Source: Chara braunii
Lineage: Eukaryota > Streptophyta > Charophyceae > Charales > Characeae
DNA: 64,000 nt
Assembly (NCBI GenBank): GCA_003427395.1
Contig: BFEA01000336.1
Span: 932,442-996,441 of the forward strand
Direction of reading: 5' to 3'
The position numbers were made by a program, and so were the translations under genes. The notes beneath the pieces were generated by a model. That model was not told where the DNA came from, did no database searches, and saw only the letters and a program-made list of their open reading frames with translations. Below, piece by piece: positions 42,061 to 51,911 of the stretch (position 1 is the first letter of the stretch; every line of letters begins with the position of its first letter).

Positions 42061-42760
42061 CACAGGCTATTTTAGGCACGGGACTGACTGTTCGTTTCCC
42101 AAAGTCGGGCCTGCCCCAGTCTCGTGCTAAAATTAGCACAATCCCACGCTATTTTTAGCATGGGACTGACTGTTCATCTACCGGGGACTGGGCCTGCCCC
42201 AGTCCCGTGCTGAAATTAGCACATCCCACGCTATTTTTAGTGTGGGACTGACTGTTTATCTACCGGGGACTGGGCCTGCCCCAGTCCCGTGCTAAAAGTA
42301 GCACAGTCCCACGCTATTTTTAGCGTGGGACTGACTGTTCATCTACTGGGGACTGGGGCTCCCGTGCTAAAATTAACACACTCCCACGCTATTTTTAGCA
42401 TGGGACTCACTGTTCATCTACCGGGGATTGGGCCTGCCCCAGTCCCGTGCTAAAATTAGCACAGGACTGATTGTTCGTCTACCGGGGACTGGGCCTGCAT
42501 AAGTTACGTGCTAAAATTAGCACAGTCCCAGGCTACTTTTACCGTGGGACTGACTGTTCCTCTACCGGGGACTGGGCCTGCACCAGTCCCATGCTATTTT
42601 TAGTGCGGGACAGACGGTTCGTCTACCGGGGACTGGGCCTGCACCAGTCCCGTGCTAAAATTAACACAGTCCCACACTATTTTTAGCGTGGGACTGACTG
42701 TTCAGTTACCTGAAATTGACTGTTCGGTTACCTGAAACTGACTGTTCATATCCCAAGATC
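42061..42760. repeat. Tandem array of hairpin-forming units (about 80 bp)
   Basis: Eight or nine units carry CTACCGGGGACTGGGCCTGC, CCAGTCCCGTGCTAAAATTA and a strong inverted repeat. In the unit at 42305-42332, AGTCCCACGCTA and TAGCGTGGGACT form a perfect 12-bp stem with loop TTTT. A second palindrome GTGCTAAAATTAGCAC recurs. Stem changes in other units are partly matched on both sides. The array lies between pol and 3' LTR, a place where plant Tat/Ogre elements grow satellites. Confidence 0.9.
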
Positions 42761-42858
42761 GGGACTGGTGTTAAATTTAGTTCAGACCGGGTCCATTTTT
42801 AGCCCTAGCCCCGACCATGGGACTACTGCACTTAGACCCGATCACCCGGCCTCTCCAC

Positions 42859-42866
42859 TATAAAGG
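42859..42866 (+). promoter_or_regulatory. Sense TATA box within a 7-bp inverted repeat
   Basis: TATAAAGG lies between CCTCTCC (42850-42856) and GGAGAGG (42865-42871). A start near 42890 would precede the ATG at 42913. It may be the promoter of a secondary transcript from the 3' region. Confidence 0.4.
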
Positions 42867-42912
42867 AGAGGTTGTGCCACTCAAGAGGAGAGAGAAACCC
42901 TCACTTGCGGGA

Positions 42913-43347
42913 ATGCAGAAACACTGGCGGAACGGCAAGGGAGGCAGACAACTTGGGAATGCTGAAGGAGCTAAGGAGCAGCGGCGTGCTGCCGGTGGAC
43001 AGGAGTGGGAACTTCGGGCAAGAGGGAGTCAAACCGAGACAAGCAAGGGCAGAGGTAAGGAAAGGGGAGGGGCAAAGCTGAAAGGGATAGGCGTCTTGGA
43101 AGTTCACCTGGCCACCTGTTTCCCTGCAGCTGTTCTCCTTTCTGCCCCTCACCTTCCCTTCCTTTCTCCCTTCCCTTCTCTTCTCCTTCACTCCCTCGTT
43201 CACCTTAGTCTCCTTCTTCCTCCCCCCTTCCTTTCTCTCCTCCTTCCCATTCAATTACCTTACTCAGGTCATGCTCATCTGATTCGCCAGCTGGCACGGA
43301 CGTCCGCATGCCTTAATGAGCCATTGAGCTCATTCATGCGTATCTAG
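42913..43347 (+). CDS. Possible short gene with one intron, unknown product
   Basis: An ATG 54 bases after the TATA box opens a basic, Gly/Arg-rich peptide (MQKHWRNGKGGRQLG, RGSQTETSKGRG). A good donor AGAGGTAAGG (intron from 43055) and a CT-rich tract ending CTTACTCAG (43267) suggest a 213-bp intron. Unspliced, the frame stays open to 43347. No family is recognised; a non-coding transcript is equally possible. Confidence 0.3.
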   Translation: MQKHWRNGKGGRQLGNAEGAKEQRRAAGGQEWELRARGSQTETSKGRGKERGGAKLKGIGVLEVHLATCFPAAVLLSAPHLPFLSPFPSLLLHSLVHLSLLLPPPFLSLLLPIQLPYSGHAHLIRQLARTSACLNEPLSSFMRI

Positions 43348-43429
43348 AGAATGAATAAGCTCCCAGAGCCTGCACTTTGTCGTCACTGCGAGAGCCCTCA
43401 GACTGTGGACTTGTTGACTTGAGATCTTG

Positions 43430-43960
43430 CTTCAGTGCAGTCACATTGTGTGACAGGTGGATTTTGAGAACTATGTCTGCTCAGTCACACTGTGTAACAT
43501 GCTGATTTTGAGGACTTCGTCTGCGCAGTCACACTGTGTGACAGGTCGATTTTTCAGAACTATGTCTGCGCAGTCACACTATGTAACACGCTGATGTTGA
43601 GGACTTCATCTGCGCAGCCACACTTTGTAACATGCTGATTTTGAGGACTTCGTCTGCACAGCCACACTTTGTAACATGTTGATTTTGAGGATTTCGTTTG
43701 CGCAGCCACCCTTTGTAACCTGCCGATTTTGGGGACTTCGTCGGCGCAACCACTGTATACTCAGTCGATTTTGAGGGTTTTGCCTGAGCAGTCTCACTAA
43801 GTACTCTGTCGACTTTCAGGACTCTGCTAGTGCAGTCTTGTTATGTACCCTGCTTATTTTTTAGGGTTTCACCCATGCAGTCACACTGAGTACTCTGCCC
43901 ATTTTGAGATCTTCGCTTGCGTGCCCTTGTTGTGTACTCGGCTGATTTTGATACATCGCT
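43430..43960. repeat. Tandem array of about 58-bp units
   Basis: Units carry GCAGTCACACTGTGTAACA and GATTTTGAGGACTTCGTCTG; about eight copies, more diverged toward the right. Confidence 0.9.
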
Positions 43961-44159
43961 AGTATTGTGAGTTTGGCCGATATTTGAGCCAATGTGCCGG
44001 CGCGCAGTTTGACTTATGAATTTTGTGTGGTTAATTTTGAGCGAATGCGCCACCTCGCGTCCGATCTGTGGAAACGGCTTGACCGATTTAGTGCGTCGGC
44101 ATGCATTTGATCTGGCTGGTTTTGAGTCAGTGTTTTCAGTGGACATGCATAGTAAGATT

Positions 44160-45150
44160 TAATTTTGTTGGTCAGCTTCTACTTAGTTGATTACACATAT
44201 TGCAGGCAGCAGTGTCTTGGCCCCAAGGGAAGGCCAAGTGTTACATTCAGTAAGATTTAATTTATTTAGCTTCTATTTGACTGATCGCATATCAGCGGTA
44301 CAATGGCACTGGCCCTAAGTGAAGACCATTCACATTGTGCCGCTGCCAAGTGTTCTACTTGGATTGTTTATTTATGTGATGTGATCAGCCACTATTTGGT
44401 TGATCACCGATCAACGGTGCAGCTACACTTGGCCCTAAGTGAAGGTCATCCACACTGTGTTGNNNNNNNNNNNNNNNNNNNNNNNNNNNNNNNNNNNNNN
44501 NNNNNNNNNNNNNNNNNNNNNNNNNNNGTACTTGGATTACTTATTTATGTGATGTGATCAGCCACTATTTGGTTGATCACCGATCAACGGTGCAGCTACA
44601 CTTGGCCCTAAGTGAAGGTCATTCATTCTGTGTCGCTGTCCCACATCCTATTTGGAATATTTTTGCGGTGTGATCAGCCACTATTTGGCTGATCACATGG
44701 CCCTAAGTGAAGGTCATTCACACTGTGCCGCTGCCCCGTGTTCCATTTGGATTACTTATTTATGCCGGTGTGATCAGCCACTATTTGGCTGATCATAGAT
44801 CAACGGTGCAGCGACACCTGACCCTAAGTAAGGGTTATTCCCGTTGTGTCGCTGCCCCACATTCTATGTCGAACCGAGATGGGTTGTGATCAGCCACTAT
44901 TTGGCCGATCACTGATCAATGGTGTGGTGACACTTGGCCCTAAGTGAAGGCCAAGTGAAGCCCTCAACTGTTGAGTACAGTGAGGGTTATTTTTTTTATT
45001 TTATCATGCGTCCAACAATTCTTTGGCTGGTCATGCATGCTATAGGTTGTGCTGCCTTGACCCTAAGTGAAGGCTAAGTGATTCCTTAAGTTGTCGGGCA
45101 CAACAAGAGATGCCTTCATTTTAGTATGAGATCAACAACCGTTTGGCTGA
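44160..45150. repeat. Tandem array of about 110-170-bp units with gap
   Basis: Units carry GTGATCAGCCACTATTTGG, CCGATCAACGGTGCAGC and GGCCCTAAGTGAAGG. About six copies are visible, with an N-gap at 44463-44527, so the copy number is uncertain. Confidence 0.9.
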
Positions 45151-45289
45151 TCACGTATTCTGTGGACTGTGCTCAGTGATTTCACTCAATGCAGTAATGT
45201 GGGTAGATATTGGACTGCGTCTACACTCAGAGTGATAATGATGACATGTTTTCGCATTAGGATTTAGTCGCAGTGTCTGGTACGCTCTC

Positions 45290-45840
45290 ATGCCCGGTAC
45301 TGCTGATTCAGTGCGAGCCCGTGGCTGGTGTTGCTGATTCAATGCGCGCCCATGCCTGGTGTTGCTGATTCAATGTGTGTCCGTGCTTGGTGTTGCTGAT
45401 TCAGTGCGCACTCGTGCTCAATATCGTTATTTGAGTGCGTGCCCATGCGCGCCCACGATCGGTATAGCTATTTGAGTGCGCACCCATACGCGCCAATGCT
45501 TGGTATCGCTATTTGAGTGTGCGCCCATGCGCGCCCATGCGTGGCATTGTTATTTGAGTGCGCGCCCATGTGCGCCCAGGCTCGAACTCACTATTTGAGT
45601 GCGTACCCATGCGCGCCCAAGCTTGATACTGTTATTCGAGTGTGCGCCCATGCGCGCCCAAGCTTGATACTGTTATTCGAGTGTGCGCCCATGCGCGCCC
45701 AAGCTTGATACTGATATTTGAGTGCGCGCCCATGCGCGCCCACGCTTGATACTGCTATTTGAGTGTGAGCCCATGCTCTCTCATGCTCGATATTGCCTTT
45801 AGAGTGCGCGCCCTGTTAAGATGATGACCCCAGAGCGTGC
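45290..45840. repeat. Tandem array of about 54-bp GC-rich units
   Basis: Units carry GAGTGCGCGCCCATGCGCGCC and CTTGATACTG.TATT, about ten copies. The frame at 45517-45708 is a translation of the array, not a gene. Confidence 0.9.
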
Positions 45841-46026
45841 GCCCTGCTAGTATGATCAAGTTGGACTGAGCACTTGCTTTGCTGGACTCTTGAGATCCGT
45901 TGATGTAATGATTTGGCATCCTACTCCCGTTTATTCATTTCCTTGTTGATCAGTTGCTGCACAACCCCGTGCATATGATATTTTTCCTACATGGGGAGTA
46001 TTTGCAGTTCAGTCCCTGCACGGACG
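45841..46026 (+). other. Short region before the 3' LTR
   Basis: A polypurine tract is expected here. The only candidate seen is ATGGGGAGT at about 45990, which is weak. Confidence 0.3.
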
Positions 46027-46501
46027 ACTTGGCACGGTCCAACCCCAGTACATTCAGTATTGATGACTGGTCCTTGTGCACGAGATGTGTTGTTGATCAG
46101 TTCTCCTGAGTTGTTGTTCAGCCGGGCCCCTTCAGGCGGGCCCATTCTCTGAGATTGCTGCCTTTCAGCCAGGCCCCTTCAGGCAGGCCCATTCTCTGAG
46201 ATTGCTGCTATTCAACCAGGCCCCTTCAGGCGGGCCCATTTCTGAGATTGTTGCCTTTCAGTCGGGCCCCTTCAGGCGGGCCCATTTCTTGGAATTGCTG
46301 ATGTTCAGCCAGACCCCTTCAGGCGGGCCCATTCCTTGACATTGTTGTTGTTCATCCAGACCCCTTCAAGCGGGTCCATTCCTTGAGATTGTTATTGTTC
46401 AGCTGAACCCACTCAGGTGGGCACTTACATTGAGTTGTTGACCACCATTCGGTCGGGCCCAGACATTGGGGGGAGCATGAACCCTCGCAGGGGTGTAGCT
46501 A

Positions 46502-47014
46502 TTGTTCAAGCTGGCCCGTCATCCTAAGACAACCCCTACCTGGGGAAAACTAGTTGAGAAGTTCTGCTACCGACATGTGGGGCATCAAAGCTTGGTCATC
46601 AAGGTCAATGAGTCCCCAACCTCACGACACAAACTAGTGATTACCTATTTTGTAAAAGGGGCAAGAAAGAATGGAGTGAAGGGCACCCCTTACGACAGGA
46701 TTGCAGACTATATATTCTGCAGGGAGAGCTATTGGAGGGACAACTGGCTGCATGTGGTGTTCCCTCGCGTACCATCAGTGCCCGGGGGTATACTCTTCAA
46801 CTTCAATGGGTGCAATCCTAAACCCCTCAGCGAGGCACGCAACAAGAGGAAGGGATAGAACGATGAGCGACTCAAAAGAGAGATAGCCAGATCTGGGATT
46901 CCAATCACTACGTGCATGCAGCGATCAGAGACAAATGAGTCTGACCAAGACCCTTGTAGTGTGAGCGACGTTGACCTTGGCGACTACTTCGACTGGGACA
47001 CTCACAGAGACTGA
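46502..47014 (+). pseudogene. Type-B LTR ORF 1, 3' LTR copy (one stop)
   Basis: Partner of 30059-30571. The position of the 5' copy TGA is TGC here, while a TAG at 46856-46858 interrupts this copy; it is open again to the TGA near 47012. The two copies break at different codons, so the frame was open when the element inserted. Confidence 0.5.
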
Positions 47015-47082
47015 GTCTGTTGGCGGTAGCGGAGCAATGGAGACCGGTAGGCAGCGGCGGCAGAGAGCGACATTGAGGAGGA

Positions 47083-47580
47083 TTGCGTACCTTCTTGCAA
47101 GACATTTGCTCGAGGGTGATTGATTCCTATATGTCAGCCGCACCTAGGACCGAGACGACTATCGGACCTCCAAGAGGGGAAGGCCCTGTCCCATACCTTG
47201 GGGATGGTTACAACCATTTGGTTGGGACTGATTTTGCTATGCAGGCTTATCGAACGGCTCTTTATAGAGATCGATTCCTTGAGGTTTCATATGTCTACAT
47301 TGACCAGAGGGGACAAATCAATATATTGATCGGAGCTACAGGTGAAATCACCTATGCAGAGGAACTCTATCTCATGAGCGTTGCAGATGAGGAGAGGGCT
47401 AGGTGCATGGCGTACATCAGCAAGAGCGATCCTGCAACACCCATGGATATCAGCTACATGGTCCCAGAGTGAATAGCAACCAGGGTTCCCAATGGCGAGG
47501 GGGATCAGCGAGTGCTAGACATGGAGTCTCGGAAAGTCGAGCCCACTCACGAGGGGGTACCGCTTATCATTATTGATTGA
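47083..47580 (+). pseudogene. Type-B LTR ORF 2, 3' LTR copy (one stop)
   Basis: Partner of the open frame at 30640-31137. It has TGA at 47470-47472 where the other copy has TCA, then continues to the same end near 47580 (THEGVPLIIID). Confidence 0.5.
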
Positions 47581-48226
47581 GACTCTCCCTCTAGTCACTA
47601 TGATGTACCATAACATTATTATGATTTATTAGCGACTGCAGTCCTCCAATGGTTATTCCCTGCATTCCCTGTGTACTGCTCTTCAGTCTCGTGTCTTTGG
47701 TCATGCTCTTGAAGAGTCTCGTTTCTGGTCTTTTCGTCCCCTCAGTGTCATTTATTTTTATGACGCATGTCCTGTATGCATGACATGATATGGTATTTAT
47801 CACTCCTCATCATTTAGGTTACACTCAAGGCTACTTAAAGGATTCCTGGATAATAGGGACTCCGGTGACCTTGAATCTAGCCTTTATACGGGGTCAGGTG
47901 CAGGTGATAAAACTGAACGCCTCACTCTAAGCCGTGTCGCCGCTGGCAGGAGAGATAACCCTGACTACTCGACTGTGTGACAAAGGCTGCTTGTGAATGC
48001 ACTTATATACAACTTTCTTAAAGCTTACCAAAATCCTGTGTGACAGCCTGCCTGTCCACCAAGCCACTTCACTCGGCTGAGGAGGGACATCGGACTAGGC
48101 CCTAGAAGCGGTGGGAGCGCGATAACGGGACCACAACCCTTTGTCGCGGTCTCAGCTTTTCCGGGTGCGCCGATTCTCCCTCCTCTTCGCACGACCGCAG
48201 CGTCACCTTGCTCTCCCCCTTATGGG

Positions 48227-49384
48227 ATGCCCCGCGCCGCTCGTGCGCCTACTTCCCCTCCTCCTCCTCCTCCTATTCGCTCGATCTACGTCCGACGTCT
48301 CGTGGCCGAGCTTGCCCAAACCCTGGCCGACCTCTCCCTCTTACGCCTTCTACTACACGTACCCTTACAGGTGGCCGCGCCTTTGGGCGCACCCCCTTCT
48401 TCCTCTACTCTTCCATCCATGCAGGCTTGTTTCCCTCGCCCTGCACCCCCTCCACCCCCATCCTACCTCCTTCCTACTCCATCGATTGCTGTGACGTCTT
48501 CTGTCACAGCTCCCGCCTAGCCTGCCGCTGTTTCCCCCGCCGCTCCGCCATACGGCCAGGGAGTACAGTCAGCTGCGCCCCCTTCTCCAGGACCTGGGCC
48601 GACTTACTCGACCAAAGCGCAAACCTCTGCTCCTCGATCTCCTCGCCACCAAAACGGTGGCACACCACTTGTCCACTTCATAGACATTGCCTTGTATGTC
48701 GATATAGGGATACACGTGTCTCAGTGGCTGCAGTCTGCCACCCGCACGCTCCAGCCCATGGACGTCCCACCCGACAAGTGGGTGGCTCACCTCCCCACGC
48801 ACCTGCGTGGCGGTCCTTTCGACAACACGTACGCTCCCTCCTTCTCTCACGACACTTCCCAGCGTCGTTCCCCTTTCCGCAGTCGTCCCCGTCGTTCCGC
48901 AGTAGGGCCTCCACTTCTCGCACCGCTTCAGTGCGTTCGAGTATAGTGAGCAGGACGCTATTGCCCCGATGCACCTGAGGTTGACCATAGCAACGACCTC
49001 GACCTCTATGAGGCCGTCCACTACCACCTGGAGGACTCTACCCTCCTTATAGCTCAGCGCCTCCAACTCGCCCTCTCCACCCTCTCTCGGGCACTCAGCC
49101 GCTCTGGTCACGCTGGCGCGTCGCCCCCCGAGGTCCCTCAACAAGACCTCCCTCATGGCTTTGTCCCTCCTCGCGGTGTCCTTTTCGCTGAGGAGCGCGG
49201 GGCCATTTTGGGCTAGCGTGGGTGTTTTTGTTGCCACCAGGACGGTCATACCTCCTTGCGGTGCCCTTACACCACCGCCCTCTACCACAACTACGCTGAG
49301 CTTTCTCGCCAACGTCATGCTCAGTCCCCCCTTGGCGCCTCGAATCCCCACGGCGCCTCCCAGCCACGGTGCTGTGTACACCTG
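48227..49384 (+). pseudogene. gag: Chromovirus gag with CCHC zinc knuckle
   Basis: A Pro/Ala/Ser-rich N-terminal frame runs 48227-48946 with one TAG at 48518-48520; its capsid-like part includes VHFIDIALYVDIGIHVSQWL and PPDKWVAHLPTHLRGGPFD. It is then frameshifted. The zinc knuckle CFCCHQDGHTSLRC (CX2CX4HX4C) is found in another frame at 49223-49264. The minus-strand frame at 48569-49420 is a shadow of this GC-rich gene. Confidence 0.7.
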
Positions 49385-50226
49385 CGCCCTCCTCATTAGT
49401 TGACTTCCCGGCATCTCCATCGTGGTTTGCCCCTCTCACTACTGGAGTTGAGGTATCGCAAGATCCGACAGAGTGGACTCAACCCTCTGTCGCAATACCG
49501 TATGCGCCTCCGCAGACCACCATCTCCCCTCCTACCTCTCCACGACTACCGACACGTCGATCCATTCGCTCAGCCTGTTGCGACGAGCAGCTTGCGACTC
49601 GTGAGGACGTTGTGTCCTCCCTTCTGGACTTGAGCGTGCTCCAGGCTCGTAAGGAGCGACTCACCCTCCATGTCGCTGCACTCCGTCGCCTTCTCGCCAT
49701 CCTCTATGAGCCTGATCGCACCCTCCTGATCATTCCAATACGACTCAGGACCTCCATGAGGGTGTACTTAGCGCTGTGGGATTCCGGTTCTCAGGGCGAC
49801 TTCATTCACCCACGGGTAGTGAAGGAAGCACGTTCACCCACGACAGGGTCTCTGACTCTCGTCTCCATCACCCTAGGAGATGATAAGACTCAACGCTTCT
49901 TCGATCAGAAGGTCACTGACCTCCCTTTCCTCCTCACTCTCAGGCCGATTGATCATCCCCCGTCGTTTCATCGTCACCGCTCCTATGCACATTTCGATGT
50001 GATGGAGATGGGGTACTTCTTCATTCTCGGTACTCTGTGGCCTCGTAGGTTCCGAGGCACCGAGACCGATTGGGCGACCAACACTCTCGTTCTCAAAACA
50101 AAGTGTGAACAGACGTATCGCGTACCTTTCATAGGTACCACCACGACACCACGCCCCGATCCTCCTCTCCCGGAGCCTTCCGCGCCCACACCATCTCCTA
50201 CTATCATTGTCACCTCGCCTCGGTAG
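49369..50226 (+). pseudogene. pol: Chromovirus aspartic protease region
   Basis: The open frame contains the active-site loop LWDSGSQGDF (DSG at 49780-49788), the flap region FLLTLRPID and FILGTLWPRR near the C-terminal strand. It ends at TAG 50224-50226, but the same frame continues downstream into RT, so the TAG is an in-frame lesion rather than the natural end. Confidence 0.75.
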
Positions 50227-51420
50227 TTTGCCCACTTCATCCGACAGGACGACGTCACCTTCTTTACGGTGAACGTTACGGATCTCTTGCACTACGATCC
50301 ACCATGTCCAAACGTCGAGCCCATCTCTCTGGAGCCAGATCCTCCTTCTATCTCCATGACTTCCATCTCAACTTCCCTCCCTCCGCCTGTCGAGTCCACC
50401 TCGTCGCCGCGCCCCGATGCTGACGCTGAGGAACTCGCACGCTATACGGCCGACCTGGAACCTGCAGTTCGTGACCTCATTCGAGAGTAACACGACGTTT
50501 TCCCATCGTCGTTCTCGTACGCCGGTATCCCACCGATGTGCGACGTCGAGCACTCCATCCAGCTTGTGCCTAACTATCGGGTTCACCACCAGACACCCTA
50601 CAGACTCTCGATCCCCGAGGCCACTGAACTCAAGCATCATTTTGAAAAGCTCCTAAGGCTGGGTTTCGTTAAACCCGGCAACTCCCCGTGGGGTGCACCC
50701 GTCCGCTTTGCTCACAAAGCGGATGAAACTCTACGTCTCTGCGTCGATTATCGAGGTCTCAACTGCTACACAGTAAAGAACAGCTACCCCATGCCTCGTT
50801 CTGACGAGCTGTTCAACATCCTAGCAGGCAACCGCTTCTTTACGAAGATTAATCTTCGTAGCTGTTACCATCAGATCTGCATCGCTGCAGCGGACCAACC
50901 GAAGACAACGTTCTGATCGTGCTTCGGCCACCATGAGTTTACGGTGATGCCATTTGGCCTTACCAATGCACCCGCTACCTTCCAGACGGCGACGAATGAC
51001 ATCTTCAAGAACATCCTGGAGCAGTACGTTCTCGTTTACCTCGACGATATCCTGATCTACAGTCGTACCCTTGAGGAGCATCTGAGGCACCTTCGTGATG
51101 TTTTTGACCGCTTGTGCAGACATGGCTTCTACGCCAAGCAGAGCGAGTGTCGCTTTGCCCATCACAAAGTCTTAGGACACTATGTGTCTGACTAAGGTCT
51201 CCACATAGACGACGTGAAGATCACTGCTATTGCGGAATAACCCATCCTCACATCCACCAAGCAGATTCGCAGTTTCCTACACCTCGCTGGTTTCTATAGT
51301 AATTTCATCCAGGGATACGCTAGGTATTCCTACATCCTTACCTCTACCCTCCTTCGGAAGAACCAGCTATGGTTTTGGAACCCCTCCACGAGGATGCAAT
51401 CCGCGCCTTCAAGAAGGCGG
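50227..51420 (+). pseudogene. pol: Chromovirus reverse transcriptase
   Basis: Same frame as protease, with stops at 50488-50490 (TAA), 50914-50916 (TGA replacing the Arg of TAFR), 51193-51195 and 51238-51240. Motifs in order: YRLSIPEATELKHHFEKLL, FVKPGNSPWGAPV, LCVDYRGLN, motif A INLRSCYHQI (Asp of the usual KIDLRSGYHQI is Asn), MPFGLTNAPATFQ, YLDDILIYS (YLDD at 51037-51048), and SFLHLAGFYSNFI. The YLDD site is intact, motif A is not. Confidence 0.85.
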
Positions 51421-51911
51421 TGACATGTGCACCGTGCTTTCTCAGATTTTCCCCTCTTCTCCTGATTCCTCTCATCCTCGCATCCCTCACTTCTCACCCA
51501 CTACCCCTACCACTGCTTCCCACCTGACACCTACTCGTCCAGCAACTGACTAGCCTTCTATTGACTATTGTTTTACCATCGCCGAGGACGGCACTGTCGA
51601 GTCTCGCTCAGGTGATTGTCCGATAGCCTTCTACTCCTGTCAACTTCTGCCGGTCGAGCTAAACTATACTCTTGATGAACATGAGGTTCTCGTAGTGGTT
51701 TATGCCACTCGTCACTGGTGTCACTACCGGCACGGGGCACCATTCACAGTGCTCATGGACAACTCTGTTGTCCAGGCGTTTCTGACAAAGTCGAAGCTTA
51801 CTCCTCGACAGCCTCACTGGTGGCTCGACCTATCCGAGTTTAGTTTCAGTACTGAGCACATCAAGGGTGATACCAATCGGGTCGCATATGCCTTATCCCG
51901 GCGCCTTGACC
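51421..51911 (+). pseudogene. pol: Chromovirus RNase H
   Basis: The first strand (usually PF.VETDAS) is replaced by a Pro/Ser/Leu-rich insertion-like stretch at 51430-51555. After that, in a new frame: CPIAFYSCQLLPVELNYT, DEHEVLVVVYATRHW, FTVLMDNSVVQAFLTK, and KGDTNRVAYALSRR. The usual TDH of the second Asp site reads MDN. Confidence 0.75.

Larger units (their letters stand above)
29537..48124 (+). mobile_element. Giant Ty3/Gypsy-type element 2, about 18.6 kb
   Basis: Two type-B LTRs in direct orientation (29537-31698 and 46027-48124) enclose a primer site, family A/B ORFs, gag, protease, RT, RNase H, integrase, an antisense ORF and about 4 kb of tandem repeats. The size and the repeat-rich 3' region recall plant Ogre/Tat elements, but the RT active site (PYIDN, PYIDD in relatives) is not of that type. 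Gag and pol are heavily damaged, so the copy is not autonomous. A clear target-site duplication was not found because the left LTR edge is uncertain. Confidence 0.75.
46027..48124 (+). repeat. 3' LTR of element 2 (type B)
   Basis: Direct repeat of 29537-31698 with roughly nine in ten bases matching by eye. It includes the tandem array at 46115-46440 and both LTR ORFs, and ends GCGCGATA where the 5' copy ends GCGCGACA. Sequence of another element begins immediately after. Confidence 0.8.

Noticed and set aside
42901-43254. 117-codon minus-strand Lys/Glu/Arg-rich ORF
   Set aside because: Complement of a pyrimidine tract that is better read as an intron on the plus strand.
45517-45708. Plus-strand ORF with repeated CAHARP
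   Set aside because: Translation of the 54-bp satellite.
48208-48978. 256-codon plus-strand ORF in a second frame
   Set aside because: Cys/Arg/Ser-rich alternate reading of gag; the 48227 frame has the capsid-like pattern.
48569-49420. 283-codon minus-strand ORF
   Set aside because: Antisense shadow of the GC-rich chromovirus gag; plus strand carries the zinc knuckle and capsid-like features.
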